Notes: generated by a model from the letters alone, not told the origin. 64,000 nt of DNA from CAYHHI01 sp964356335 (GCA_964356335.1 CAYHHI010000012.1:8142-72141), one strand, 5' to 3'. Counted from the stretch's first letter, positions 52,140 through 61,162 are shown. Translations and numbers: made by a program.

Positions 52140-53089
52140 TCGGCAATATCCCATCTTCCGCAACGGCTCCCCCATCGTGAGATCAGGTGGGTGCCGTCGA
52201 ATATCTCAACGACTTCGCACCTATTCGAGCATCCGGTGCATTCGAAGCCCCGGCTGGAGAGATCAACCCCTCGTGCCTCAAAACCTCGGAATCTGCCCGG
52301 CCCAGCCTTCTCATGTTCCATGCTGGCCAGGATTGCGATGCCTATGGCTCCCATGACATCGTGGTATTGAGGGACATCCACCTTGAGATCCAACTCCTTC
52401 TCGAATGCCTCAACAACGGCCTGGTTCGACGCAACGCCGCCCTGAAAGATGACGGGCGGCATGATCGGCTTACCCCTGGCAACACTTGACAGGAAGTTTC
52501 TGACCAGGGCCTCGCACAGGCCCTTCAGGACGGCCTCCCGCTTTATACCCCGCTGCTGCTTATCTATTAGGTCGGTCTCGGCAAACACCGCGCATCTCCC
52601 GGATATGCGCGCACTCTCCTTCGCCGATTTGGCAAGCCTGGCGAGTTCCTCTACGGGGATTCCCATCCTGCTTGCCTGATAATCAAGAAAACTCCCCGTG
52701 CCGGCCGCACAGACCGTGTTCATCGCAAAATCCACCGCCACGCCGTTTCTTATGATAATGATCTTCGAATCCTGACCTCCGATCTCAATCACGGTTTGGG
52801 CTTCGGGAAAAAAGTGAAGCGCTGCGGTGGCATGCGCCGTGATCTCGTTGCGCACCACATCCGCACCTGCGAGAGCAGCCGCCAAGAGTCTCCCACTCCC
52901 GGTCGAACCGCACCCAAGGATCTCGATCTCCGGAAGATGCTCGCCGGCCTCCCGAAGTATCCTCTTGACCGATCCTATTGGATCACCTTCGGTTCTCATA
53001 TAGGAGTGATGAACCACTTGCCGGCCGGCGTCGAGGACTGCGAGATTTGTGCTCACCGCCCCAACATCAAGACCCACGTATGCCTTCAT
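52136..53089 (-). CDS. BcrAD/BadFG-type ATPase (CoA-dehydratase activase family)
   Basis: A 317-aa ASKHA ATPase. The phosphate-binding motif is GLDVGAVSTNLAVLD at the start. The central segment EIGGQDSKIIII and the cluster-binding CAAGTGSFLD plus SGRCAVFAETDLI match activases that carry a 4Fe-4S cluster at the dimer interface. At the C-terminus CTGCSNRCEV and SRCGRW follow, a motif that in long activase fusions precedes DUF2229; here the protein stops. I start at the ATG at 53089, where family members begin (MKAYVGLDVG). No dehydratase gene is nearby. Its neighbours are corrinoid methyltransferase parts, so reductive activation of the corrinoid is a possible role. Confidence 0.85.
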   Translation of the reverse strand: MKAYVGLDVGAVSTNLAVLDAGRQVVHHSYMRTEGDPIGSVKRILREAGEHLPEIEILGCGSTGSGRLLAAALAGADVVRNEITAHATAALHFFPEAQTVIEIGGQDSKIIIIRNGVAVDFAMNTVCAAGTGSFLDYQASRMGIPVEELARLAKSAKESARISGRCAVFAETDLIDKQQRGIKREAVLKGLCEALVRNFLSSVARGKPIMPPVIFQGGVASNQAVVEAFEKELDLKVDVPQYHDVMGAIGIAILASMEHEKAGPGRFRGFEARGVDLSSRGFECTGCSNRCEVVEIFDGTHLISRWGSRCGRWDIAE

Positions 53090-53159
53090 GGAGCTCAAGG
53101 ATCCTTCCCTCGAGGTGATTCTAAGTTGGCTTCGAACCGGTGTCAACGCATCAGGGCAC

Positions 53160-54035
53160 TCAGCGTCTACCAAAAGCGGATGCCATGGCTTTTATATGGG
53201 CAGGTGTCGTGCCGCAACATCCACCGATAATCCGAACCCCCATGCTCAGAAGATCAGGGACACGGTCGGCCATGGCAAGAGGGGCCTCCGGGTAAATCAA
53301 CTTACCTGCCTCGACGGTTGGGAGACCTGCATTAGGCTGCGCAATCATGGCGGCACTTGATGCCGAAACCATGTCCTTCATTATCCCTATCGCTTGCTCC
53401 ATTCCGCTGCAACAGTTTGTGCCGACGAAACGGGCGCCAGCTTCCACCAGGCGAAGGGCGGCTTCCCGGGGAGAGTTCCCCATAATTGTACGGTATCCCC
53501 TGGCACCCTTTGAGAAGACGGCAGTCGCGACGATCGGCTTGCTTGAGACCTGTTTTGCGGCCTCTACTGCGATTGAAGCCTCGTTGATATCTGTCATTGT
53601 CTCGATCAGGAAAAAATCTATGCCGGCCTTGTCCATAAGGGTGGCTACCTCAAGGTATGTGTCGGAGATCTTCTCATGAGGCGTATCACCGTAAGGTTCG
53701 AGGAGAACTCCCGTCGGACCGACCGAACCGCCCACCATGCAGTCATTGCCCGCTGCGCTTCTTGCGATCTCAACGCCTCGCGCGATGATCTCCTCAAGCT
53801 TAGGCTCAAGGCCATGTGCGGCAAGTTTGATCCGGTTAGCGCCGAAGGTATTGGTTTCAACATAGTCGCAGCCCGCCTCACGATACGCCGAATGGATCTG
53901 CCTCACCAGTTCGGGGTTCTCGAGATTGAGAACATCGGGCGCGACACCCGTCTCGAGGCCGTGCGCCTGAAGCATAGTGCCCATGGCACCATCGCCTAGC
54001 AGTGGTCTGAGCCGGAGGGCAGCTATGAGTTCCAT
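53160..54035 (-). CDS. Homocysteine S-methyltransferase domain protein (MetH N-terminal type)
   Basis: A 291-aa protein corresponding to the first module of MetH. It has LLGDGAMGTMLQ at the N-terminus, ETNTFGAN, and the zinc-binding Cys residues in GTNCCSG and GGCCGTTPAH. It would transfer a methyl group from methylcobalamin to homocysteine. The corrinoid carrier is encoded 2 bp upstream as a separate gene. The folate-binding and reactivation modules of MetH are not in the window. Confidence 0.92.
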   Translation of the reverse strand: MELIAALRLRPLLGDGAMGTMLQAHGLETGVAPDVLNLENPELVRQIHSAYREAGCDYVETNTFGANRIKLAAHGLEPKLEEIIARGVEIARSAAGNDCMVGGSVGPTGVLLEPYGDTPHEKISDTYLEVATLMDKAGIDFFLIETMTDINEASIAVEAAKQVSSKPIVATAVFSKGARGYRTIMGNSPREAALRLVEAGARFVGTNCCSGMEQAIGIMKDMVSASSAAMIAQPNAGLPTVEAGKLIYPEAPLAMADRVPDLLSMGVRIIGGCCGTTPAHIKAMASAFGRR

Positions 54036-54037
54036 GC

Positions 54038-54673
54038 CTAACTCCCGATAAACTCCTTGGCTATGTCAACGGCGGTAGCCGCATCGTCACCATAGCCGTC
54101 TGCCCCTATGTCTTTCGCAAAGGAGGCTGTGACAGGTGCTCCGCCAACCATTGTCTTCACCCTGCCTGCGAGGCTATGCTCCTTGAGGAGCTCAATGGTA
54201 TCCTTCATGGTGTACATGGTCGTGGTAAGGAGGGCTGACATGCCGATGATGCCGGCCTTGTGCTCGACCGCGGCCTCCACGAACCGTTCCGCAGGAACAT
54301 CATTGCCAAGGTCCACCACTTCAAAACCGGCTCCTTCGAGCATCATTGCCACCAGGTTCTTGCCTATGTCGTGGAGGTCGCCCCGCACGGTGCCCACAAC
54401 CACCGTGCCCCTGGGCTTTATGCCACCCTTGACGAGAACCGGCTTCAAGACCTGCATCGCCTGCTGCATTGCCTTGGCCGAAAGCAGGACCTCAGGAACA
54501 TAGACCTCATTGGCCTTGAAGAGCTCACCCACCTCATCCATTCCGGATATCAGTGCCTGATTGAGAATCACCGTCGGCTCGATTCCGGCATCAAGGGCTT
54601 TCTGCGTGAGTGGTTTGGACTGGGCCATGTCGCCTCTTAGGACTGCCTGTCTGAGTTCTTGTACAATCTCCAT
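54038..54673 (-). CDS. Corrinoid (B12-binding) methyltransferase carrier protein
   Basis: A 211-aa protein of the MtbC/MetH-cap type. An N-terminal helical cap (QELRQAVLRGDMAQ...) is followed by the cobalamin-binding domain. The lower-ligand motif is GDLHDIGKNLVAMML (DxHxxG), then the SxL stretch GMSALLTTTM and the GG region MVGGAPVTASFA. I prefer the ATG at 54673, with GGAGG 5 nt upstream, to the GTG at 54691. It carries the methyl group to the homocysteine transferase encoded 2 bp downstream. Confidence 0.93.
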   Translation of the reverse strand: MEIVQELRQAVLRGDMAQSKPLTQKALDAGIEPTVILNQALISGMDEVGELFKANEVYVPEVLLSAKAMQQAMQVLKPVLVKGGIKPRGTVVVGTVRGDLHDIGKNLVAMMLEGAGFEVVDLGNDVPAERFVEAAVEHKAGIIGMSALLTTTMYTMKDTIELLKEHSLAGRVKTMVGGAPVTASFAKDIGADGYGDDAATAVDIAKEFIGS

Positions 54674-54687
54674 ATGATCCTCCGTAC

Positions 54688-54837
54688 TCACGGCCTCCAG
54701 AAGTTGAAACAGACCATCTTGGTTTCGGTCATCTCCTCAATAGCATACTTGAGTCCTTCCCTCCCGTCATATGGATTTCGCACGCTGAACGATTGCGTGC
54801 CGTCGGATTCTCGCGCACCCATAATCAGTCTGAACAT
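54688..54837 (-). pseudogene. Aldehyde dehydrogenase remnant: N- and C-terminal ends joined (49 codons)
   Basis: This 49-codon frame reads like the start of an aldehyde dehydrogenase (residues 1-25, ending FSVRNPYDG) joined directly to its end (REGLKYAIEEMTETKMVCFN). The roughly 430 residues with the catalytic Cys and NAD site are missing. The frame is intact, with GAGGGAG 5 nt before the ATG. Its TGA lies 14 bp before the ATG of the corrinoid gene and overlaps that gene's alternative GTG start. It may be a deletion pseudogene kept as a leader peptide, or an assembly collapse between the two glycine-rich ends. It is not a working dehydrogenase. Confidence 0.7.
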
Positions 54838-54881
54838 GCCTACTCCCTCTTGCGAACTCCAACCGGAAGGTCTCCATCCTC

Positions 54882-55985
54882 TCAGAAGTCCATGGTGACG
54901 GAGATGCGATGGGTGTTATCCAGTTCCGTGCCTCTCCAGAAGGCATAGTCCACGCCGAACCGGCTGACATTGAGGCCGATTCCGGCAGTCGCCTTCATGC
55001 GGTCCATGCCCAGGCTCACGTGCACGATCCCTCGATAGTCATACATAGCTCCCAGTCGTATGTCGCCGCTTACTTCCGAAAACGAGAAATCGGCCTCATC
55101 CTTCGTGAGCCCTTCGAATCTGAAATCGCAGTCACTCGCGAGGAGTATGGTCCCGGCAATCGGGGGCAGATCCAAAGCATAAGACGCACCCAGTTTGACC
55201 GTAGGATATATGGTCTCTTTGGTGCTCACCTTTTTCTTTTCAACCGGGCACCCTGACGTGTCACAGACAGGCCCATAGTACCAGCCGTCCCAGTAAAGCG
55301 GTGTCGTGGTGAGATCCTGGATGTTGACTCCGATCTTAAGATTCTCGGTCACGCGGCAGAGCCCTCCCAGATCGAGACCGAAACCAAGGCATGTTATGTT
55401 GGCGATTTCCTTCCAGATAACCTTGGCATTGAGACCCACTGACAGATTGGGCTTGAGAACCCTTGCGTACGAGAGGAGGCCTTCAATCTGGTTGTCGTTG
55501 TCCCACAGGACCCTATCTGGTCTCCAGATTCTGGGCTCGCCGGGTTGGTCACCATGTGGTGGGTCCCATACTCCGTCGCCGTCCAGATCTTTGAAATCAA
55601 CGTTTGGCGTCTTCAGATGGGACGTTAGCGCGATATCACTGACACGAAGCCAGAGCAGGCTTATGGCACCGGCGGATTTCTCGGTCGAGTCACGCGAAAT
55701 CGGACCTGCGAAACTAAAGCAGTTATGATCTATCAGGTTACCAAAGCGCTCCGAGTGCATCAGCAGTATCTGCCGCTGCTCAGGCTGAACGAGCCCGGCA
55801 GGATTCCAGTATGCCGCGCTTGCGTCATCTGCAATTGATACGAAGGCCCCGCCCATGCCGAGAGCTTTCGCCCCTAACCCTGTGGCGAAGGACTCGCCAG
55901 CCAGCTTCGTGGCCCCTGCATTCGTGGCCACTATCATGACCGATGCAATAGCCAAGGGAATCAGGCTTGCACGTCTCAGAAACAT
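54882..55985 (-). CDS. PorV/UPF0164-like outer-membrane protein
   Basis: A 367-aa beta-barrel of the family including PorV, PorQ and FadL-like proteins of FCB bacteria. It has a signal peptide (LIPLAIASVMIVATNAGA), then the family signature GLGAKALGMGGAFVSIADDASAAYWNPAGL. Alternating strands follow to the terminal Phe of SVTMDF, an outer-membrane insertion signal. An acidic, Asp-rich loop KDLDGDGVWDPP resembles a calcium-binding (thrombospondin-3/dockerin-like) loop. PorV proteins can shuttle type IX cargo, which would fit the sorting-domain proteins here, but no other T9SS gene is seen. Confidence 0.85.
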   Translation of the reverse strand: MFLRRASLIPLAIASVMIVATNAGATKLAGESFATGLGAKALGMGGAFVSIADDASAAYWNPAGLVQPEQRQILLMHSERFGNLIDHNCFSFAGPISRDSTEKSAGAISLLWLRVSDIALTSHLKTPNVDFKDLDGDGVWDPPHGDQPGEPRIWRPDRVLWDNDNQIEGLLSYARVLKPNLSVGLNAKVIWKEIANITCLGFGLDLGGLCRVTENLKIGVNIQDLTTTPLYWDGWYYGPVCDTSGCPVEKKKVSTKETIYPTVKLGASYALDLPPIAGTILLASDCDFRFEGLTKDEADFSFSEVSGDIRLGAMYDYRGIVHVSLGMDRMKATAGIGLNVSRFGVDYAFWRGTELDNTHRISVTMDF

Positions 55986-56024
55986 AGGTCCCCTCCATTA
56001 TTCGCTGGAATCCTCCCTCTCACC

Positions 56025-57713
56025 TCACTGCCTCCCTATCACCTTGGAAATCACGCTGATCTTCAAGAGATAGGGCGGCAGCGAACCGCGCGAAAGGAGT
56101 GTGTCATGGAACTCCCTTAAACTGAATTGCTCCCCCCTCAATCTTCTGAATTCCTCTCTCAGTGACATTATATCCCTCTTGCCTATAAGATAACTCATTG
56201 GCTGCGTCGGTTCCACTGCATATCTTCGTACTTCCTGCTCGACGAAATCCCGATCGCTGCCGGTCTCGCTTACCATGAAGTCAACCGCTTGGTCCAGCGA
56301 GAATTCTCTGAGTTGGAGCTTGATATCGACAATCACGCGAGCGGCCCTGAAGATGATCCCTCGGAGTGCTCTTCGGGTTCCCTCGGGGCCATAGTAACCT
56401 TGCTCCGCCATAAGCTCTTCGCAGTAAAGCGCCCAACCCTCAATAGTGAAATTATCTTCTGCGAGCCTCTTCACAAATGACGGAGCGGCGTTGGCAAGTG
56501 TGAGCTGGAGATGATGCCCGGGGTACAATTCATGCACCACTATTCCCTTGAAGCCTCTTTGATCGATGGTCTGCTTGTACTTGAGTTTGGCCTCAAGGTC
56601 AAGACTATCAGGCAGCGGCACGTACAGAAGCCCTCTCTGGTCATCGTCAAACGGGCCCGGGGGTTCATAGGCGTAACCGGGAACGACTACCTCGATAAAG
56701 CCAGGCGTCTCGACGGGCACGACCTCCGTGTTGCGGGGCACAGTCACAATGGCTTTCCTTTCGAGATAAACCATGGCGGATTCTGCCTCCGCACGGAAGT
56801 CCGCCAGGATATCATTCTTGGTAAGCCCAAGTGCACTGGCCGTATCGGCGGGGTCCGTCTTCTTCAGGGGAGTGCTCGCGGCTTGCCTGGACTTGGCATC
56901 CTTGAGCACACGCATGGCATAAGCCAGGATTTCCTCGGGTGGCTCTTCCATCATGTGCTGGACCTTAAGGAGCTTAACGAAGTTGTCGTATCCCAGGGCG
57001 AAGTTGGCATCCGCCGTGACGCTCAAAGAGTCGAGATAGGCTCTGAATTGCTCAAGTGATTCGCACGCCCTCGCGACCAGGGCCATGTCCAGCGCAGCCC
57101 CCGCCGCACCCGTGGAATCGCCCAGGCTCTTGAGGAACGGCAGGAATGCCTCTATGCTGGCAGACGCGATGTCACAGTGCAGCTTCATGGGGCGCAAGAG
57201 ATTCTTGCGCCCCTGTTCAAGAACCCTGGGAACTTGGGACAGCCTCGCGCTGAAGTTGGGATCGGACCAGAACCGATCGTTGCGTATCACGAGATAGTAC
57301 AGACCATCGGTGCATGCATAGGCGTAGAGCAAAGGGGATCTTCGCCACATTTCCAGTTCTTCAAACAGGAAGGCCTGCGTTTCCATGTCGGAAAGAAGAG
57401 CCTTCATGTCGATCCAGGTCTCGATGTCAAGACTGTCCTCACTGAATGAAGACACAGTTCGGATCATGCTTTTGGTCTGGATAAGAAACTTCCTTACCTT
57501 CAGCGATCCGAATGTGGAAAGCTCGGAATCATAGGTGTGAATCCCTTTGCTTGTGGCATAGGCGGGATACATTGCAAACTTGGATTCGTAGTATTCGCGT
57601 GAGATGGAGTCAACGATTGCCTTGGCAGCAGTTGGCGAAAGTGGAATTCCTTCCTGGCCGTGCGAGCTAGCCAGCGGCAAAGCAAGAAGCAACAAGCCAA
57701 TCAGAAACCGCAA
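56025..57713 (-). CDS. Secreted DUF885 family metallopeptidase-like protein
   Basis: A 562-aa protein with the DUF885 zinc motif HELYPGHHLQL (HExxPGHH), TIEGWALYCEELMAEQGYY downstream and a helical fold typical of this carboxypeptidase-like family. The signal peptide RFLIGLLLLALPLASSHG begins right after a TTG codon at 57713 with GGAG 8 nt upstream. In-frame ATGs at 57761 and 57791 lie at or upstream of the predicted promoter -10, so the TTG is the likely start. It is exported to the periplasm. It lies 39 bp upstream of the PorV-like gene. Confidence 0.88.
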   Translation of the reverse strand: MRFLIGLLLLALPLASSHGQEGIPLSPTAAKAIVDSISREYYESKFAMYPAYATSKGIHTYDSELSTFGSLKVRKFLIQTKSMIRTVSSFSEDSLDIETWIDMKALLSDMETQAFLFEELEMWRRSPLLYAYACTDGLYYLVIRNDRFWSDPNFSARLSQVPRVLEQGRKNLLRPMKLHCDIASASIEAFLPFLKSLGDSTGAAGAALDMALVARACESLEQFRAYLDSLSVTADANFALGYDNFVKLLKVQHMMEEPPEEILAYAMRVLKDAKSRQAASTPLKKTDPADTASALGLTKNDILADFRAEAESAMVYLERKAIVTVPRNTEVVPVETPGFIEVVVPGYAYEPPGPFDDDQRGLLYVPLPDSLDLEAKLKYKQTIDQRGFKGIVVHELYPGHHLQLTLANAAPSFVKRLAEDNFTIEGWALYCEELMAEQGYYGPEGTRRALRGIIFRAARVIVDIKLQLREFSLDQAVDFMVSETGSDRDFVEQEVRRYAVEPTQPMSYLIGKRDIMSLREEFRRLRGEQFSLREFHDTLLSRGSLPPYLLKISVISKVIGRQ

Positions 57714-57762
57714 TGTGCCTTCTCCACTATGACATTGGTTCTTGTGAGAATATGCAAGCATA

Positions 57763-57791
57763 AGAATAGGCACAAGACCGTGGCCTGTCAA
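57763..57791 (-). promoter_or_regulatory. Sigma-70 promoter for the DUF885 gene
   Basis: Minus strand: consensus -35 TTGACA (57786-57791), a 17-nt spacer and -10 TATTCT (57763-57768). Transcription would start about 40 nt before the TTG start codon and rules out the longer ATG-started frames. Confidence 0.65.
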
Positions 57792-57950
57792 CCCATATTG
57801 AGTTCGCGGGTAGGGACCCGTGCCCCGGCATGCCAGGGCCGACAGGAGAAGGACATGGAATCGGGCCCTTGCAGCTCGGCCCCAGGCCCCGCACCGCGGG
57901 CATCGTCCGGGTACAAGCGAAAGTGCTTACCAGGCGGATCATCTCTGAGC

Positions 57951-58039
57951 TGGTGCCGAGGGTCGGAGTTGAACCGACACGGATCTTGCGATCCAGAGGA
58001 TTTTAAGTCCTCTGCGTCTGCCAGTTCCGCCACCCCGGC
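57951..58039 (-). tRNA. tRNA-Leu (TAA)
   Basis: A class II tRNA on the minus strand: acceptor GCCGGGG/CCTCGGC with one G-T pair, anticodon stem GAGGA/TCCTC with loop CTTAAAA (anticodon TAA), a long variable arm (TGGATCGCAAGATCCG) and T arm GTCGG-TTCAACT-CCGAC. Discriminator A, CCA encoded. It lies between the flippase gene and the DUF885 promoter. Confidence 0.97.
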
Positions 58040-58097
58040 ACCCTCAGGTATTGTATTCGGTGACAGCCTGGTTATCAAGTCAAACTCTGAGGCAAGC

Positions 58098-59606
58098 CTA
58101 TCTGTGGATGCCCATTATGCCTTTGGCCTTGCTAACCAGGCGGCCCGCCTCGGCACGGACGATTTCCCGTTCGGAAACGGATAGAATCCATGTCCGGCGG
58201 ATACAAACATATAGAACTATGCCCACGCATGGGGCGGCCAGGGCGGGCGGCAGAAGCAGAATGAACGGCAGAAGACAAACTGTTATGGTTCTCTTGCCCA
58301 CAGGCAACCCGAACTTGTGACAGATGGCGACAACGATACCCCACATGAGGAAATAGGACAGCATCGTAGCAACCGCGGCCCCAACCATGCCGAGCCGGGG
58401 AATGAGGGTGAGATTGAGGACGATGGTGCATGGCATCGCAACCGAGAATCCTATTGCGGAGATGTATGTCTTTTCGATCAAGGGTGGATAAACGCCAAAT
58501 AGCCACACCAGTATGGTGAAAAGATAGAACACGACTAAGAAGGGGAGCGCCTGAGCACCCGGGACGTAATCTGGGCCGAGCAGCAGCAAGATAAACCACT
58601 TTCCGAACACAACCAGAACAAGGCCGGCCACAAGCAAGATAATCCCCGTAACCCTCAAGGCGACGTCGAGGTCCCTGAGGGCTTTTGCTTTGTTTCCCAT
58701 CTCCCAGGTGGCACTCAAGTGCGGGAAAAGGACGCTGCTGATCGCGAGTCCGATGGCCGAAATGGTTTCACTCAAATTGACGGTGGCCGAGTAGATACCC
58801 TGATCCGATGTACTCATGAGATGCTGGAGGCTGAACCTGTCGACGTATTGGAAGATCTGGGCAAGGATCGGTGTCACCACATACCAGACTGTGAATCTCA
58901 GGAGACGCCTGTAAAACTCGGGCTCGTCTGCAGACCGGGGCGCGAAATCCGCATGTCTGAGATATCGCACGAGCAGTGGAACGAAGATAGCTACACTGGC
59001 ATATGTTGCTATGGCAAGACCAAGGATCCCTGTCAGGGCCGAGCGGGAGGCGACCACCAGAGCTATCCCGACCCCGGCGTAGATCGCCACCTGGCTGGAC
59101 TCCACGAATCTGCCCGCGCGAAAGAGCTTAAGGCCCATGAGCGTCGCGGATAGATTTCTGAGCAAGACGAACGCCGGTATGCTTACGGCACCCATAATAA
59201 TCACGCGCGAGTGCGACGCATCTCCATATATGAGCGCAGAGAAGAAGGACGGCCTGACAATGATGCCGCCGGCGATTAGAACCGACAGCACAACTGTGAC
59301 CCGGTATGTTCTGCTTAAGAACCGCCGAAGACCTCCCTTCATCTCATAGCGCGCAACGTAGCGCCCGAAGGCTGACGGTATGCCGAGACCTGCAATCGTG
59401 GTCATCATCGGAACGATAAACACGCCCAGGGTATAGATTCCATACTCTGCCGTCCCAAGGAGCCGTGCGAAGACTATTCCGCGTCCGAAGGAAAGCACCC
59501 TCTCAAGAAGCATGAGAAAGAGGACAAGGCCGACAGAGGTCGTCAGCCTGTCCTTTGAGAGAAACCACCCGTGAAGCCCCTTGCCTTGTTGAGTGAGAGG
59601 TTGCAT
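58098..59606 (-). CDS. Wzx-type polysaccharide flippase (MOP superfamily)
   Basis: A 502-aa inner-membrane protein with about 12-14 hydrophobic segments, an N-terminal family pattern (SFGRGIVFARLLGTAEYGIYTLG) and basic cytoplasmic loops. This is the layout of Wzx/RfbX O-antigen or exopolysaccharide flippases that turn lipid-linked repeat units across the membrane. It is minus strand, so it is divergent from the glycosyltransferase and deacetylase genes that follow, with 245 bp between them. Confidence 0.92.
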   Translation of the reverse strand: MQPLTQQGKGLHGWFLSKDRLTTSVGLVLFLMLLERVLSFGRGIVFARLLGTAEYGIYTLGVFIVPMMTTIAGLGIPSAFGRYVARYEMKGGLRRFLSRTYRVTVVLSVLIAGGIIVRPSFFSALIYGDASHSRVIIMGAVSIPAFVLLRNLSATLMGLKLFRAGRFVESSQVAIYAGVGIALVVASRSALTGILGLAIATYASVAIFVPLLVRYLRHADFAPRSADEPEFYRRLLRFTVWYVVTPILAQIFQYVDRFSLQHLMSTSDQGIYSATVNLSETISAIGLAISSVLFPHLSATWEMGNKAKALRDLDVALRVTGIILLVAGLVLVVFGKWFILLLLGPDYVPGAQALPFLVVFYLFTILVWLFGVYPPLIEKTYISAIGFSVAMPCTIVLNLTLIPRLGMVGAAVATMLSYFLMWGIVVAICHKFGLPVGKRTITVCLLPFILLLPPALAAPCVGIVLYVCIRRTWILSVSEREIVRAEAGRLVSKAKGIMGIHR

Positions 59607-59764
59607 AGGTAGGTCATTCTATTTGCCGCAAGCGCTTGTTGTCAACAGCATTCCAGGGCTAGTGGCCCGCGGTGACGTCCGCAGGTTGACTGGATCAAAA
59701 GGGATCGAAGTGTGTAGCCTGTCACAGGTCCTGCAAGGGAGGGAACTATCCCTTATTCCAACTC

Positions 59765-59793
59765 TTTACATTTTGGTGTTCACATGCTAATCT
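59765..59793 (+). promoter_or_regulatory. Candidate promoter for the polysaccharide gene run
   Basis: -35 TTTACA (59765-59770), a 17-nt spacer and an extended -10 TGcTAATCT (TAATCT at 59788-59793), 58 bp before the GT4 start. It would drive GT4, deacetylase and the CapK-PanD fusion. Confidence 0.4.
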
Positions 59794-59851
59794 TCCATCC
59801 GATAATCAGGTGCCAGCTTCGAGAACTCGTAGGGGGCTGGGCTAAGGATCA

Positions 59852-61066
59852 ATGGCAAGCACGCTGCCGTCGGAGAGGTTATCAGAAAAAGATCGAGTGG
59901 AAGAGCAACAAGCAGAAGCAAACAATAGGAAGATTAGAATCTGCCTCCTTATTCCCAAGTTCGGGATCGGCGGGGCAGAAGTTCAGGTCCTGGACCTGAT
60001 CAGACATCTCGACAAATCCCAATTTGCGGTCTCCCTGTTGTGCCTGACTGCGGGCCTCGATGAAATGGAGCAGGAAGCCCGTCCGTACCTCGAGACCTTT
60101 GCCCGGGTAGGATTCCGCTGGAGGTTCTTTCCTATTTCATTTACCAGGATGGTTACATGGCTGAGGCGTGGCAGATATGATATCCTACACTGCCACATGC
60201 CAATTGCCGACGTGATAGGCAGACCAGCGGGGTGGCTTGCGAGAATTCCGGTTATCCTCACTACCGAACACGGAAGGAACGTCTGGAAACCCTGGTACTA
60301 CTTGTTGTTTGAGCGCATGCTTAATGTTGTGACCGATATGCGAATATGTGTGAGTCAGGACATTCTAGAAATACGCAACCGACGTGAGGGTACACCTCTC
60401 TCCAAACTGGTCCGTATCCCCAATGCTGTTGAGACCGTGAAGTTCAGAAACCCAACGCGGAACCGGGCGTCGGTGATGGCCGAGTTTGGCTGGGATCCCC
60501 TTGACCCTCTGGTTGTCTCGGTGGGACGGCTCGAGGCCGAGAAGAACTACCCCGCTCTTGTCGAAGCGGTTGGACGGGCCAGGCTGAGCTTCCCACGGAT
60601 GAGATGCCTGCTCGTCGGTGGCGGTACGCGTCACGACGAGCTTCTTGCCATGGTAAGTTGCCTGGGTCTGGGGGAACACATAAGGCTGGCCGGCTCTCGC
60701 AGCGACATCCCGGACCTGCTTGGAGCTGCCGATGTATTCGTTCTTGCTTCGCTGAAGGAGGGGCTTCCTGTCTCGCTTCTTGAGGCAATGGCCGCCGGGA
60801 AAGCAGTGGTCGTCACATCTGTCGGTGGTATGGCTGAAGTTATCAGTGATGGCGAGAATGGGCTCGTCGTACCTCCTGGGAACGTTGAAGAACTTGCCTC
60901 GGCAATTGGCAGGCTTTTGGGGAATAAAGATCTCAGGATGATGTTTGGAAAGGCAGTCAGGGACAAGGCGGAGAGAGAATTCGGTATCCAGCAGGTGGTG
61001 GAAGAGATCGCCAGGGTTTACACTGGCCTATTTGCGAGAAGGAAGAAGCATGCCGAGAATCGGTGA
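59852..61066 (+). CDS. GT4-family glycosyltransferase
   Basis: A 404-aa GT-B enzyme. Residues 1-25 are a charged tail. The N-domain then starts IRICLLIPKFGIGGAEVQV. The C-domain has VVSVGRLEAEKNYPALV, LVGGGTRHDELL and the donor-binding LKEGLPVSLLEAMAAGKAVVV. The ATG at 59852 has AAGGA 3 nt upstream. It is a paralogue of the GT4 at 7859: both share the EHG-x3-WK-x-WY block, SxDI and an NAVE block. First gene of the plus-strand polysaccharide run. Confidence 0.92.
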   Translation: MASTLPSERLSEKDRVEEQQAEANNRKIRICLLIPKFGIGGAEVQVLDLIRHLDKSQFAVSLLCLTAGLDEMEQEARPYLETFARVGFRWRFFPISFTRMVTWLRRGRYDILHCHMPIADVIGRPAGWLARIPVILTTEHGRNVWKPWYYLLFERMLNVVTDMRICVSQDILEIRNRREGTPLSKLVRIPNAVETVKFRNPTRNRASVMAEFGWDPLDPLVVSVGRLEAEKNYPALVEAVGRARLSFPRMRCLLVGGGTRHDELLAMVSCLGLGEHIRLAGSRSDIPDLLGAADVFVLASLKEGLPVSLLEAMAAGKAVVVTSVGGMAEVISDGENGLVVPPGNVEELASAIGRLLGNKDLRMMFGKAVRDKAEREFGIQQVVEEIARVYTGLFARRKKHAENR

Positions 61067-61162
61067 GAACTCGCGGTGTATTCCAACGGCGGGAGGCTTA
61101 GGTCTTGCTCGATACTCCAGCAGTCTTCACCATGCGAGATCTACCCGTACTGAGGAAGCCAC

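Noticed and set aside
54659..54898. Plus-strand frame of 79 codons
   Set aside because: It lies opposite the ALDH remnant and the starts of neighbouring genes. No family resemblance.
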